From the NCBI GenBank assembly GCA_963822705.1, contig CAWGIX010000005.1:1-64000 (forward strand): a stretch of 64,000 nt of DNA, written 5' to 3'. How positions within the stretch are numbered: the stretch's first letter is position 1; each line of letters starts with the position of its first letter. A program made the position numbers and the translations under genes. The DNA comes from CAVRQM01 sp963822705. GTDB lineage: Bacteria > Pseudomonadota > Alphaproteobacteria > Acetobacterales > Acetobacteraceae. Under the pieces are notes generated by a model that did not search any database, was not told the DNA's origin, and saw only the letters and a list, made by a program, of their open reading frames with translations. Below, piece by piece: positions 42,002 to 50,628 of the stretch.

Positions 42002-42168
42002 TCAGGGAGGGCCGAGATCCGGGCGTGACAGTTTTGCGATCGCGATAAGATAGAACAGCGCCGCAAGGCCCAGGAGCACGCAAAACATCAGCCAGTTTCG
42101 GCCGCGGCGCCGCTGCGCCAGAGCGTCGGATTCTTCCGCGAAAGCGTCGGCGGATCGGGCAAAACCAT
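42002..42168 (-). CDS. small CoxF-like single-TM protein between ctaB and ctaG, start uncertain
   Basis: A short frame in the place where alphaproteobacterial cox operons carry a tiny membrane gene. It reads AEESDALAQRRRGRNWLMF then CVLLGLAALFYLIAIAKLSR and PDLGPP to a stop at 42002: a polar N-terminus, an Arg-rich stretch and one TM helix. The nearest ATG (42168, 12 bases after ctaB) is one frame away and needs a missing base in the TTTT stretch. Assigned by position and topology, not by strong sequence identity. Confidence 0.5.
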
Positions 42169-42179
42169 AGCAGGCTGGC

Positions 42180-43113
42180 TTAGCCTATGATGCGGTCCAC
42201 CGCCAGCGCAGTGAACAGCACGAACAGGTAGCTGAGCGAGTATCGGAAGGCCGCCTTTGCCGCGGCGTCCCTGGTGGTGCTGAGCCCATCGCACCCGCTC
42301 CCGTCCCGCAGCACTCGCCAGGCCGCGAGCAGGAAACCGGCGCCTAGCACCGCGGCGGCGATGCCGTAGACCGGGCCGGTTAGGCCGAGCGCCCAGGGTG
42401 CCAGCGAAGCGACGACCAGCAGCACTGTATAAAGAGCGATCTGCCGCCGCGTGGCACGCGGTCCTGCCACCACAGGCAGCATCGGCACTCCGGCTCGCCG
42501 GTAGTCCTCGTGGGTCCACAACGACAGCGACCAGAAATGCGGCGGCGTCCACAGAAACACGATGACGAACAACAGGATCGGCAACGCCGCCAAGTGGCCG
42601 GTCACAGCGACCCAGCCGATCAATGGCGGGAACGCACCGGCAGCGCCGCCGATGACGATGTTCTGCGGCGTCCGCCGCTTGAGCCAGACCGTATAGACGA
42701 ACACGTAAAAGCCGATCGACACCGCGAGCAGAAAAGCCGCGGCCGGGTTGGTGGCCAGCCACATGGTCAAGACGGACGCAACAGCCAGTGCGACGCCAAA
42801 CGCAAGCGCATCGGATGCACCGATCCGTCCCTCGGGAATTGGCCGACGCGCGGTCCGGCGCATCATCGCGTCGATGTCCCGGTCGTACCACATGTTCAGC
42901 GCGCCGGCCGCGCCGGCCGCGACGGCAATGCACAGAATAGCGGTCATCGCCAGGATCGGATGTAAGCGGCCCGGTGCCACGAGCAGCCCGACCGCCCCGG
43001 TGAATACTACCAGCGTGACTACGCGCGGCTTCAGCAGCGTCAGCCAGTCGCGCGCGGTGGAGGCGCCAGTACAGCGCGCCCGCGGCCGGCATGCCGGGAT
43101 CGCTCATGGCCAT
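42180..43113 (-). CDS. ctaB: protohaem IX farnesyltransferase (haem O synthase), one frame break
   Basis: Polytopic prenyltransferase that makes haem O, precursor of haem a. The active motif NMWYDRDIDAMMRRT carries the Asp-rich metal site; FLWTPPHFWSLSLWTHEDYR is the second conserved loop. The long frame begins only at 42980, but the upstream adjacent frame encodes DWLTLLKPRVVTLVVFTGAV, the normal first helix, and ends upstream with MAMSDPGMPAAGALYW. An extra base within 43049-43057 separates them. Lies 13 bases behind coxA. Confidence 0.9.
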
Positions 43114-43126
43114 TGTGTGCGGCGCT

Positions 43127-44752
43127 TCACCTTATGCGGGGCAGTTCCGCAAAGGTGTGGAACGGCGGCGGCGAGGAAACGTTCCACTCCAGCGTCGTCG
43201 CACCCTCGCCCCAGTAATTGTCCGCCAGGACCTTCTTTGAGGTGAAAGTCCGATACAGGACATACAGGAAGATCAATACCGATACGCCGCCGATATAGGC
43301 GCCGACCGACGCCACCTCGTTCCAGCCGCGAAAAGCCTCAGGGTAATCCACATAGCGGCGCGGCATGCCGGCAAGCCCGAGGAAATGCATCGGGAAGAAC
43401 GTCAGGTTGACGCCGACGAAGGTCACCCAGAAATGCACCTTGCCCCAGAACTCCGGGTATTCGTGGCCGGACATCTTGCCGATCCAGTAATAGAAACCGG
43501 CAAAGATCGAGAACACCGCACCTAGCGACAGCACGTAATGGAAGTGCGCCACGACATAGTAGGTGTTGTGCAGGATCTGGTCGACGCCGGCACTCGCCAG
43601 CACCACGCCGGTGACGCCGCCGATGGTGAACAGGAAAATGAAGCCGATCGCCCACAGCATCGGCGTCTTCAGCTCGATCGATCCGCCCCACATCGTCGCG
43701 ATCCAGGAGAAAATCTTGATGCCCGTCGGCACTGCGATGACCATGGTCGCGGCGGTGAAGTAGGCGCGCGTGTCGACGTCCATGCCGGAGACGAACATGT
43801 GGTGCGCCCATACCGCAAAGCCCACCACCCCGATCGCCACCATCGCGTAGGCCATGCCCAGGTAGCCGAAGATCGGCTTTCTGGAGAACGTCGAGATGAC
43901 ATGGCTGATCATGCCGAAACCCGGCAGAATCATGATGTAGACTTCCGGGTGCCCGAAGAACCAGAACAGGTGCTGGAACAGCACCGGATCGCCGCCGCCT
44001 TGCGGGTCGAAGAACGAGGTGCCGAAATTGCGGTCGGTTATCAGCATGGTCACCGCACCCGCCAGCACCGGAATGGCCAGCAGCAGCAGGAAGGCGGTCA
44101 CCAGAATCGACCAGACGAACAGCGGCATCTTGTGCAGCGTCATGCCCGGCGCGCGCATGTTGAAGATCGTGGTGATGAAGTTGATCGCGCCCAGCAGCGA
44201 GCTGATGCCGGCCAGGTGCAGCGCGAACAGCGTGTAGTCCATCGACGGGCCGGGGTTGAACTGGGCGTTCGACAGGGGCGGGTACAGCGTCCAGCCGGAA
44301 CCGGCGCCGTCGCCGGTGAGCAGGCCCGCCAGGACCAGGAACAGCGCCGGCACCAGCAGCCAGAAACTGATATTGTTGAGCCGGGGAAACGCCATGTCGG
44401 GGGCGCCGATCATGATCGGCACGAACCAGTTGCCGAACCCGCCGATCATCGCCGGCATGACGGTAAAGAAGATCATGATCAGGCCGTGCGCCGTGATCAC
44501 CGCGTTCCACTGCTGGCCGGAGGCAAAGATGTGCATCCCCGGGCTGGCGAGTTCGGTGCGCATGATGATCGACAGCACGCCGCCGATCAGCCCGCCGCAC
44601 ACGGCGAAGATCAGGTAAAGCGTACCGATATCCTTGTGGTTGGTGCTCATCAGCCATCGCGCGACAAAGCCCGGGGTGTGCCCGTGCTCATGCCCATGGT
44701 CGTGCCCATGATCATGCCCCGGCTGCGCGTCGTCGTGGGTGCTGGCACTCAT
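43127..44752 (-). CDS. coxA: cytochrome c oxidase subunit I
   Basis: Catalytic subunit with haem a, haem a3 and CuB; 541 residues, 12 TM helices. STNHKDIGTLYLIFAVCGGL, FWFFGHPEVYIMILPGFGMI with CuB His and cross-linked Tyr, and AHFHYVLSLGAVFSIFAGFY with haem His ligands are present, the pattern of A1-type proton pumping oxidases. The first 25 residues are His/Asp-rich (GHDHGHDHGHEHGHT), an unusual metal-binding-like extension. GGAGAA precedes the ATG. 31 bases behind coxB. Confidence 0.96.
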   Translation of the reverse strand: MSASTHDDAQPGHDHGHDHGHEHGHTPGFVARWLMSTNHKDIGTLYLIFAVCGGLIGGVLSIIMRTELASPGMHIFASGQQWNAVITAHGLIMIFFTVMPAMIGGFGNWFVPIMIGAPDMAFPRLNNISFWLLVPALFLVLAGLLTGDGAGSGWTLYPPLSNAQFNPGPSMDYTLFALHLAGISSLLGAINFITTIFNMRAPGMTLHKMPLFVWSILVTAFLLLLAIPVLAGAVTMLITDRNFGTSFFDPQGGGDPVLFQHLFWFFGHPEVYIMILPGFGMISHVISTFSRKPIFGYLGMAYAMVAIGVVGFAVWAHHMFVSGMDVDTRAYFTAATMVIAVPTGIKIFSWIATMWGGSIELKTPMLWAIGFIFLFTIGGVTGVVLASAGVDQILHNTYYVVAHFHYVLSLGAVFSIFAGFYYWIGKMSGHEYPEFWGKVHFWVTFVGVNLTFFPMHFLGLAGMPRRYVDYPEAFRGWNEVASVGAYIGGVSVLIFLYVLYRTFTSKKVLADNYWGEGATTLEWNVSSPPPFHTFAELPRIR

Positions 44753-44783
44753 GGCGGTTCTCCTTCGGGCGTTCGCGCGCGGC

Positions 44784-45641
44784 TCAGGGTGCAGCGTTTG
44801 CGGGTGCAGCCTGGGCCAGGGCGACGGTCGGCGTGGCGGGCGAGTTGAACGCGGTCTTGGCCTTGGCGGCCCAGGCGGCGAAATCCTCCTGCGTCATCGC
44901 CTGGACCGAGATCGGCATGAAACTGTGGTTGGTGCCGCAGATCTGGTTGCACTCGCCATAGTAGTGGCCGGGCTGGTCGATCTTCACCCAGGTCTCGATG
45001 GTGCGGCCGGGGATGGCATAGCGCTGCACGCCCAGGCTCGGGATGAAGAAGCTGTGGATCACGTCGCCGCCGGTAATCAGGATGCGGATCGTCTTGCCGG
45101 CCGGCAGCACCAGCGGATTGTCCACGTCGAGCAGCCGCAGCTGCCCGGGTTTCAGATCCTCCTGCGGGATCATCACGCTGTTAAAATCGATACCGGCCTG
45201 GTCGGGGTAGGTATACTCCCAGTACCATTGGTGTCCGGTCACTTTCAGCGTCATGTCGGGGTTGGTGGCGCGATCCTCGTAGTAGATCAGCCGAAAGCTC
45301 GGGATCGCGATCACCACCAGGACCAGCACCGGCACCACCGTCCAGGCCACCTCCAACACCGTGTTGTGGCTGGCCCGGCTCGGTACCGGATGGCGGCGCG
45401 CGTCGAAGCGGTAGATGACCACCAGCAACAAGGCCAGTACGAACAATGTGATCAGGGTGATGATCACCAGCAGCAGGTCGTGCACATGGGCGATCTGCAG
45501 TTTCACCGGGCTGTGCGGTGTCTGCATGCCGAGTTGCCAGTTATGCGGCACCTGCGCCAGCGCGGGCCCGGCCCGGAAACTCGTCGCCATGAGCCCGAGG
45601 CTCGTCAGAACAAGGAACAGGCGGCGGACGAATTGCTGCAT
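44784..45641 (-). CDS. coxB: cytochrome c oxidase subunit II
   Basis: Accepts electrons from cytochrome c through CuA. Start ATG 45641, with GGAG 6 bases upstream, gives a 285-residue precursor with signal peptide (cleaved near ALAQVP), two TM helices, VTGHQWYWEYTYPD and the CuA site YYGECNQICGTNHSFMPISV. No haem c domain, so this is the aa3 class with a separate cytochrome c. The longer upstream extension to 45896 is spurious. First cox gene of the row. Confidence 0.95.
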   Translation of the reverse strand: MQQFVRRLFLVLTSLGLMATSFRAGPALAQVPHNWQLGMQTPHSPVKLQIAHVHDLLLVIITLITLFVLALLLVVIYRFDARRHPVPSRASHNTVLEVAWTVVPVLVLVVIAIPSFRLIYYEDRATNPDMTLKVTGHQWYWEYTYPDQAGIDFNSVMIPQEDLKPGQLRLLDVDNPLVLPAGKTIRILITGGDVIHSFFIPSLGVQRYAIPGRTIETWVKIDQPGHYYGECNQICGTNHSFMPISVQAMTQEDFAAWAAKAKTAFNSPATPTVALAQAAPANAAP

Positions 45642-45739
45642 CGGTGCTCCGGGCCAGCGTGCGGGCGAGACGGCTCTGCCCGGCCCGCGAACACCAAATG
45701 GGCTACAGGAGCCGGCGCGCCAGATCAATAGCGTGCCGG

Positions 45740-46384
45740 TCAGCGGGGGATTTGAATCAGCGTGAACAGGCCGAACGGAGGCAAGCTGTGTGAGCGTGCG
45801 ACGGCGCACTCTTCGGGCGACAGCAGGGCGGCGAGCGGAAAGTCGGGGTGCCATCCCAGCGCGTGCGACGCCGGCCCCAGCGCCCGCTCCGCCCACCAGC
45901 GCGGGCCCCGCTCGGCGGCAAAGTGGTTGGCGAACAGCAGCCAGCCGCCGGGCCGCACCAGCCGCCGCATCTCGGCCACCAGCCGGCGCGGTTGCGGCAC
46001 CACCGAGGCCACGAACATGGCCACCGCCACGTCAAAACTGGCGGCCGGGAGGAAGGTCGATTCCGCATCCGCCTCAAGCAGTCGTTCGACGTTGCGCAAC
46101 CCCTCCGCCGCCACCCGCTTCTGCGCGCGCGACAGCATCTCCTTGGAAAGGTCGATGCCGGTTATCCGCCACCTTGGCCCATACAACGGCAGGGCCAAGC
46201 CGGTCCCAACCCCGACTTCCAGCACCCGCTCGCCGGGCAGGGCGTTGACCGCGGAAGCGGCGCGCCGCCGCGCCGGCGCGGAGATCCCGCCGAATACCGC
46301 GTCGTAGACGCCGGCCCAGCGCCGATAGGCGGCCCGCACCGCCGTCGCGTCCAAGGCCGTATGCACCTCGGTCTGCCTGGCCAC
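45740..46384 (-). CDS. class I methyltransferase, PmtA-like (phosphatidylethanolamine N-methyltransferase type)
   Basis: SAM-dependent methyltransferase of 214 residues. AAYRRWAGVYDAVFGGISAP is a typical PmtA opening, followed by RVLEVGVGTGLALPLYG (motif I), ITGIDLSKEMLSRAQKRV and FDVAVAMFVASVVPQP, ending in PFGLFTLIQIPR. Enzymes of this subgroup make phosphatidylcholine from PE. GTG 46384 has AGGAG four bases ahead; a TTG at 46399 is the alternative. Same strand as the cox genes but about 100 bases upstream of coxB. Lipid specificity is inferred. Confidence 0.75.
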   Translation of the reverse strand: MARQTEVHTALDATAVRAAYRRWAGVYDAVFGGISAPARRRAASAVNALPGERVLEVGVGTGLALPLYGPRWRITGIDLSKEMLSRAQKRVAAEGLRNVERLLEADAESTFLPAASFDVAVAMFVASVVPQPRRLVAEMRRLVRPGGWLLFANHFAAERGPRWWAERALGPASHALGWHPDFPLAALLSPEECAVARSHSLPPFGLFTLIQIPR

Positions 46385-46439
46385 GGCACTCCTGCCCAAT
46401 CAACTCACGCCAGGGTGCGCAGTCCCGCCCGGCTCGCGA

Positions 46440-46646
46440 TCAGTTCGGCGAAAGGTCGACGGCGGCGGCGCGCCCGTTCTGCTGCTGCTCGACTTCGAAC
46501 GCCACAGTTTGGCCCTCGTTCAGCGAGCGCAACCCGGCTTTTTGGACGGCGCTGATATGGACGAAAACATCCTTCCCGCCGCTCTCCGGGGCGATGAAGC
46601 CATACCCCTTGGTGGGGTTGAACCATTTCACAGTGCCTTTTGGCAT
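46440..46646 (-). CDS. csp: cold-shock protein
   Basis: Single cold-shock domain, 68 residues. The RNA-binding motifs KWFNPTKGYGFIAPESGG (RNP1 region) and DVFVHISAVQKAG (RNP2) are complete. GGGAGG precedes the ATG at normal distance. Acts as RNA chaperone. Located between the pmtA-like gene and gcrA on the same strand; the C-terminus lacks the second CSD present in some alphaproteobacterial paralogues. Confidence 0.95.
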   Translation of the reverse strand: MPKGTVKWFNPTKGYGFIAPESGGKDVFVHISAVQKAGLRSLNEGQTVAFEVEQQQNGRAAAVDLSPN

Positions 46647-46798
46647 CGTAACCGCCTCCCGCTAGGGGGCCCGGACCGTCCCGAGGCCCTCGATGGGCGC
46701 CGGACTCGTTTTTGCGATCCGTTACGCCGCACCGGGCTAACCCTAGGCCGGCACGGCAGCACCCGCAAGCCAGCCGAAAAGGGTGCGGCCTTGCCGGT

Positions 46799-47284
46799 TC
46801 AGGCCGCTTCCTCCTTGCGGTCGCGCACCCGCACATAGGCCACCTGCACGTGCTCCATGCAGTACGGCTTGCCGGGCATGGTGTCGGCGTCGCAAAACCG
46901 GAACGAGCGCGTACCGGGTTCGCCGAGCGGCCAGCAGCAGGCGTGCGAACGGCCCGGCCGCGCTGCCGAGACGGTGCGAACCAGCGTTGGCAGCGGCATG
47001 GCCGGCAGCAATGGCCCGGCCTCGATGGTGCGGACCAGCTCCGGCGCGGGCGGGGCCGACAGCGGCGGCAGGGTCGGACCGACTACCCGCCGTGGGCCGG
47101 ACGACCGCGGCCGGCTTGGCCCATCCCTGCGGATCGGCGACGGGCGGGACGGCAGCGACAGCCGGTGCGCCTTGCCGACAACCGCATTTTTGGAAATGCC
47201 CAGCCGGCGGCCGATTTCCGAGGTGGACATTCCCTCGTCCCATAGCGATCGGAGACGTACGATCTGGTCCTCGTTCCACTCCAT
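46799..47284 (-). CDS. gcrA: GcrA cell-cycle regulator
   Basis: Alphaproteobacterial transcription cofactor that binds sigma-70 and acts at CcrM-methylated GANTC promoters. N-terminus MEWNEDQIVRLRSLWDEGMS then TSEIGRRLGISKNAVVGKAH is the conserved HTH; a long Pro-rich linker leads to the C-terminal zinc-like segment with CCWPLGEPGTRSFRFCDADT and KPYCMEHVQVAYV. Start ATG 47284 follows AAGGA. 161 residues, normal. DnaA-box-like and GANTC sites lie directly upstream. Confidence 0.92.
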   Translation of the reverse strand: MEWNEDQIVRLRSLWDEGMSTSEIGRRLGISKNAVVGKAHRLSLPSRPSPIRRDGPSRPRSSGPRRVVGPTLPPLSAPPAPELVRTIEAGPLLPAMPLPTLVRTVSAARPGRSHACCWPLGEPGTRSFRFCDADTMPGKPYCMEHVQVAYVRVRDRKEEAA

Positions 47285-47303
47285 TTCGTGGGTCCTTTTG
47301 CTC

Positions 47304-47417
47304 CCATCCACAATATACGGTATAGGAGCGACCCGACGGACTCAATGCGAAGCAAGCGCCCGAACGCAAAAAGTTGTGGAAAACTTATGCCCTATCCACA
47401 AGATATAGAGATCCACA
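47304..47417. promoter_or_regulatory. gcrA upstream region: DnaA-box-like sites and a GANTC site
   Basis: Against TTATCCACA, sites are CCATCCACA (47304-47312), TTTTCCACA on the minus strand (47375-47383), CTATCCACA (47392-47400) and AGATCCACA (47409-47417). A GACTC (GANTC, CcrM target) sits at 47339-47343. In Caulobacter DnaA activates gcrA, so a comparable input is plausible here. The cluster is A/T-rich compared with its surroundings. Function is inferred. Confidence 0.55.
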
Positions 47418-47600
47418 AGATATGGACGCCTTACGGCAGGGACAGCTCGAACGGGCGGCTGCTGCGGCGCCCGCACGGGAGCAGCCGGGGCCGCACGAAT
47501 GCGGCCGCGTGGTCGTGCCTGGACTTCGGGGAGACGGTGACGAGCGGCCGGCCCGTGGGCCGACTACGGGGCCGAAATGCCCCGTCAGCTTTTCGGCCCG

Positions 47601-47849
47601 TCAGCTTGGATGGGTAACCCCGGTCGTGCTGCCGACCGTCGGACGCGCGGCATTCGGCGCCGCGATCGAGCCCGCCGGCTTTTCGGCGCTGGCCTCCATC
47701 GAGGCGTCCGTGTCCTCGGCCATGTTTTTCTTGAACGACTTTATGCCTTTGGCAAAGTCGCCCATCAGAGTGCTCACCTTGCCGCTGCCGAACAACAGCA
47801 GCACGACAAGCAGCACGATCATCCAGTGCCAGATGCTGAAACTACCCAC
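47601..47849 (-). CDS. tatA: Sec-independent protein translocase TatA
   Basis: 82-residue TatA: GSFSIWHWMIVLLVVLLLFG forms the TM helix, GSGKVSTLMGDFAKGIKSFK the amphipathic helix with the FGxGK hinge, and an acidic/Pro-Thr tail follows. The GTG start at 47849 has GGAGGA 6 bases before it. tatB and tatC are not nearby. The neighbouring FAD oxidase has a twin-Arg signal and may be a client. Confidence 0.9.
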   Translation of the reverse strand: MGSFSIWHWMIVLLVVLLLFGSGKVSTLMGDFAKGIKSFKKNMAEDTDASMEASAEKPAGSIAAPNAARPTVGSTTGVTHPS

Positions 47850-47859
47850 AAGCGTTCCT

Positions 47860-47873
47860 CCGCTAGTTAGCGG
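47860..47873. promoter_or_regulatory. hairpin next to the tatA ribosome binding site
   Basis: CCGCTA-AC-TAGCGG read on the tatA strand is a perfect stem whose 3' arm runs directly into GGAGGA, the Shine-Dalgarno site. In mRNA the stem could limit access to the site; alternatively it is the end of the upstream transcript. No T-run. Confidence 0.35.
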
Positions 47874-47959
47874 GGAAATGGCTCAGCCGGGCGCCCGGCG
47901 CAAGATGGATGGGCGTTTGCTTTGCAGCGCTCCGCCGCCCGCCGCCCGCCTTCGCCGTG

Positions 47960-49783
47960 TCAGGTCAGCCTGGTAAAGCCATCAGCACTCCACTCTTCGG
48001 ACCCCACGCCGTGATGAACGAAGAAAAGACCGGCAGGGTCGAACGTCTTCTTGACCGATAGCAGCCGTTCATAGTTCGAACCCCAGTGCGCCTTCTGCCA
48101 GTCTTCCTCAAAGAAGCTGGCTTCCGCGACATAGGACCCGGTCTCCGGAGCCAAGTTGCGCAGCTCGCGCGCCGCCGCTGCGATCTCCGCGGCGTGCCTG
48201 CGGGCAACCGGCAGGTCCGGCTGGTCTCCGGGCATGCCCGGGAAGGCCGGCGGCCCCTCCCCTGCGGTTATCGCCAAGGCGAAAGCATCCTGCACCGACG
48301 GATGCACGGCCGTGTCCCGGGCCGCCGCGATCGCCTCGGACGGCGCTCCCGCCAGCCCCTTGTTGAAATGCAGCGACACCGGCCAGTGCCGGCTACTCGC
48401 GAACACACCGTCGCACAGCCGCGCCTGCTGATCCGGCGCCAGCAGCGACTCGGGGAGCCACACCGACGCATAGCCGTGCAGGAATTGCCCGACCTGCCCG
48501 CGATCGCCCGCCCAGAACACGTTGCCCACGGGCGCGCCCGGCCGGTCGTCTGATACCACCGCTCCAGGCACGTTTCGCAACAGGAACGCGGCGTCCCAGA
48601 GATGGCGCGCGGGCGCAGCGAGGATTCTGGGCGGATCGACGACCGCAAAATCCTGCGGCGAGCCGGCAACCCAGTCGAAGAAGCTCCGCCATATCGACTC
48701 GGCCTGAGGCTGATCGAGACCCTGGAAGGTCATCGCCACCGCGAGCACGTTATCCGGTCGAAACGTCGCCGTCTCCCCCCAATGGGGGTTGAACAGGCGC
48801 TCGGCGTAGAAGGCGACGAACCGTGACAGGAGCTGCCGGTAGGCGGCATCCGATCTGGCACGGACGGCGCCGGTGACGATGCCGAAAAAGTCCGGCAGTT
48901 CGTCGGTCCGCAGCGTGGTCCGGGTCACGACCCCGAAACTGCCTCCGCCACCGCCCTTCAGCGCCCAGAACAGGTCGGGGTTGATGCAGGCATTGGCGAT
49001 GCGGACCGTGCCGTCGGCGGTGACGATTTCGGCTTCCAGAAGTTTTCCTGCAGCCAGGCCGAAATTCTTGGAAAAGCTGCCGAACCCGCCGCTCTGGACC
49101 AAACCGGCAACGCCCACGGTCACACACCCGCCACCCTGCACGTAGCGTCCGTTTCGCGTCACCACGGCGTCGTAGACGTCTCTCCAGATCGCGCCCGCCC
49201 CCACCGACACGGCGGGTTGGGCAGGCTGGTGCGCGCCGCAGCCCTGGGCGACGAAGCCGTCGTGCAGCACCACGTCGCGCATCGGCCGCGTCCAGACCAG
49301 CAGAGAGTCCGCGGCATTGGAGGTGCCCTGGTAGCTGTGGCCACCGCCCTTGACGACCAGGCGCAAATTGTTCTCCCGCGCAAAATTCACCGCGGCCACG
49401 ACATCCTGCGTCTGCCGCGCGGCCACCGCATAGACGCTGGGCGCGGACACCCATGCATCCACCCAACCGCTGGTCTGGGTGAGGCCGACCTGATCACCCA
49501 GGTAGTACGGGTTGCGCAATTCCTTGACGATGTTCCGGCATTCTTGGCTATCGGGCGCGCCCTGGCACGGAGCCAGCGGCGCCGGCACCTTGATCAGCTG
49601 CCCTCCGACCAGCTGGTTGAGTTCCTCCCAGCGCGCCGCTGACGGCCAACCGGGATCACCGGGACGGCGGCGGCGCGTGGCCAGACCGAGCGCCGGGCCG
49701 GCAGCACTTGCCTGACGGCTCGACCCGAGCAGCGGGGCGGCAAGCATCCCCCCGGCACCTTGCAGTAAGCTGCGTCTGTTCAT
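47960..49783 (-). CDS. Tat-exported FAD-binding oxidoreductase of berberine-bridge type
   Basis: 607-residue flavoprotein with a Tat-like signal (NRRSLLQGAGGMLAAPLL). VVKGGGHSYQGTSNAADSLL provides the His that links FAD covalently in this family, and GRYVQGGGCVTVGVAGLVQS has a Cys at the place of the second link, so bicovalent FAD is likely. WALKGGGGGSFGVVTRTTL is the FAD domain. The C-terminal FDPAGLFFVHHGVG resembles a BBE motif. Probably oxidises a sugar or alcohol in the periplasm with O2 as acceptor. Substrate unknown. Confidence 0.82.
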   Translation of the reverse strand: MNRRSLLQGAGGMLAAPLLGSSRQASAAGPALGLATRRRRPGDPGWPSAARWEELNQLVGGQLIKVPAPLAPCQGAPDSQECRNIVKELRNPYYLGDQVGLTQTSGWVDAWVSAPSVYAVAARQTQDVVAAVNFARENNLRLVVKGGGHSYQGTSNAADSLLVWTRPMRDVVLHDGFVAQGCGAHQPAQPAVSVGAGAIWRDVYDAVVTRNGRYVQGGGCVTVGVAGLVQSGGFGSFSKNFGLAAGKLLEAEIVTADGTVRIANACINPDLFWALKGGGGGSFGVVTRTTLRTDELPDFFGIVTGAVRARSDAAYRQLLSRFVAFYAERLFNPHWGETATFRPDNVLAVAMTFQGLDQPQAESIWRSFFDWVAGSPQDFAVVDPPRILAAPARHLWDAAFLLRNVPGAVVSDDRPGAPVGNVFWAGDRGQVGQFLHGYASVWLPESLLAPDQQARLCDGVFASSRHWPVSLHFNKGLAGAPSEAIAAARDTAVHPSVQDAFALAITAGEGPPAFPGMPGDQPDLPVARRHAAEIAAAARELRNLAPETGSYVAEASFFEEDWQKAHWGSNYERLLSVKKTFDPAGLFFVHHGVGSEEWSADGFTRLT

Positions 49784-49869
49784 GGCGGCGCGCCTGCGGA
49801 ATTTCGGCTCCGGCCCTATTATCGCCGCGCCCGTCCGGCCTCAACGGCGGGCCGCCGCCGCGCGCTCGG

Positions 49870-50445
49870 TCAGCCGCCGGTGGCGCGCAGGGCCGCCGGG
49901 ACGGCGTTGCGCGCCAGAACGTCGTGCCCAACGCGCGCCTCGGGCACGATGAACCCGTAGGCCGGGTAGGGGTGCGCGCCCATGGCGCCGACCGGGGGAT
50001 ACCAGACCCGCACCAGGCTCCAGTCGTTTTCCTCGGAGACATCGATCACCGGCTGGTCGCGCTCCAGCTCGTGCGGCACCCAGTTGGCCTGGATCACCTC
50101 GATTCTGCGCGGGGCCAGCACCCGCGACACCACCGCCACATGCCCCGACGGCAGCCGGTCGATCGCCCGCAAGACCAGGATGCTGCCGACCTCCGGTTCA
50201 TGCACGCGGGCATAGCGGCCGTTTGCTTGCGCCCACCACGAAGCGGCGGCGCCATGCAAATCCACCCCGGTCAGCGCCCGCGCAAAAGGGGCGCAGGACA
50301 GCCCGGGATAACGTGGGTCGCCGCCAAAACGGCTGTTCGTGGCGCCGCACGCGGCCAGCCATGCCGCCGAAAGCAGCGGCAGGACTCGGCTCTGGCGGAC
50401 CAACACCCTCACGCCTTCGATCGAAGCATGAAACACGGCGGCCAA
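49870..50445 (-). CDS. CHAP-domain lipoprotein (putative peptidoglycan amidase/endopeptidase)
   Basis: 191 residues: signal region VLPLLSAAWLAACG with a lipobox Cys, then a CHAP domain with catalytic Cys in YPGLSCAPFARALTG and His in LPSGHVAVVSRVL, followed by the Asn/Trp-containing VIQANWVPHELERD. NlpC/CHAP proteins cut or trim peptidoglycan. The ATG at 50445 adds a short prefix; GTG 50412 would begin right at the signal peptide. Stand-alone gene, same strand as the FAD oxidase, 86 bases upstream of it. Confidence 0.75.
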   Translation of the reverse strand: MAAVFHASIEGVRVLVRQSRVLPLLSAAWLAACGATNSRFGGDPRYPGLSCAPFARALTGVDLHGAAASWWAQANGRYARVHEPEVGSILVLRAIDRLPSGHVAVVSRVLAPRRIEVIQANWVPHELERDQPVIDVSEENDWSLVRVWYPPVGAMGAHPYPAYGFIVPEARVGHDVLARNAVPAALRATGG

Positions 50446-50586
50446 ACAATTGATAAACCGCCCTGCTCAGATTTTTTTCCACGCGGCCTCGCATCTTAAC
50501 CTTTGGGCAACAACCTGGTGCGCATTCTGGCGGTGAAGTCATGTGGCTTCGGACTCCTCCCTCACCGTCCACTCGGACGGCACTCG
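50446..50586. other. non-coding gap with small hairpins, possible sRNA body
   Basis: No gene is recognisable between the CHAP start and the GFA gene. Plus-strand sequence can fold GAAG-N8-CTTC (50535-50550) and CCGTCC-ACTC-GGACGG (50565-50580), just before the terminator at 50587-50628. An sRNA transcribed to the right is a possibility; no promoter was identified with confidence. Confidence 0.3.
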
Positions 50587-50628
50587 GGCGGCGCGGGCCG
50601 TGTCGTGCGGCAGCGCCGCCTTTTTTTT
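50587..50628 (+). terminator. strong intrinsic terminator
   Basis: GGCGGCGC (50587-50594) pairs perfectly with GCGCCGCC (50613-50620); a tighter inner stem GCGGC-AGC-GCCGC (50607-50619) competes. Eight Ts follow at 50621-50628. This is the clearest Rho-independent terminator in the window, yet no plus-strand gene lies upstream of it. Confidence 0.65.

Noticed and set aside
47304..47417. Chromosomal origin of replication at the DnaA-box cluster
   Set aside because: Too few and degenerate boxes, no AT-rich unwinding region, and no dnaA, hemE or parAB-type neighbours. A gcrA control region fits better.
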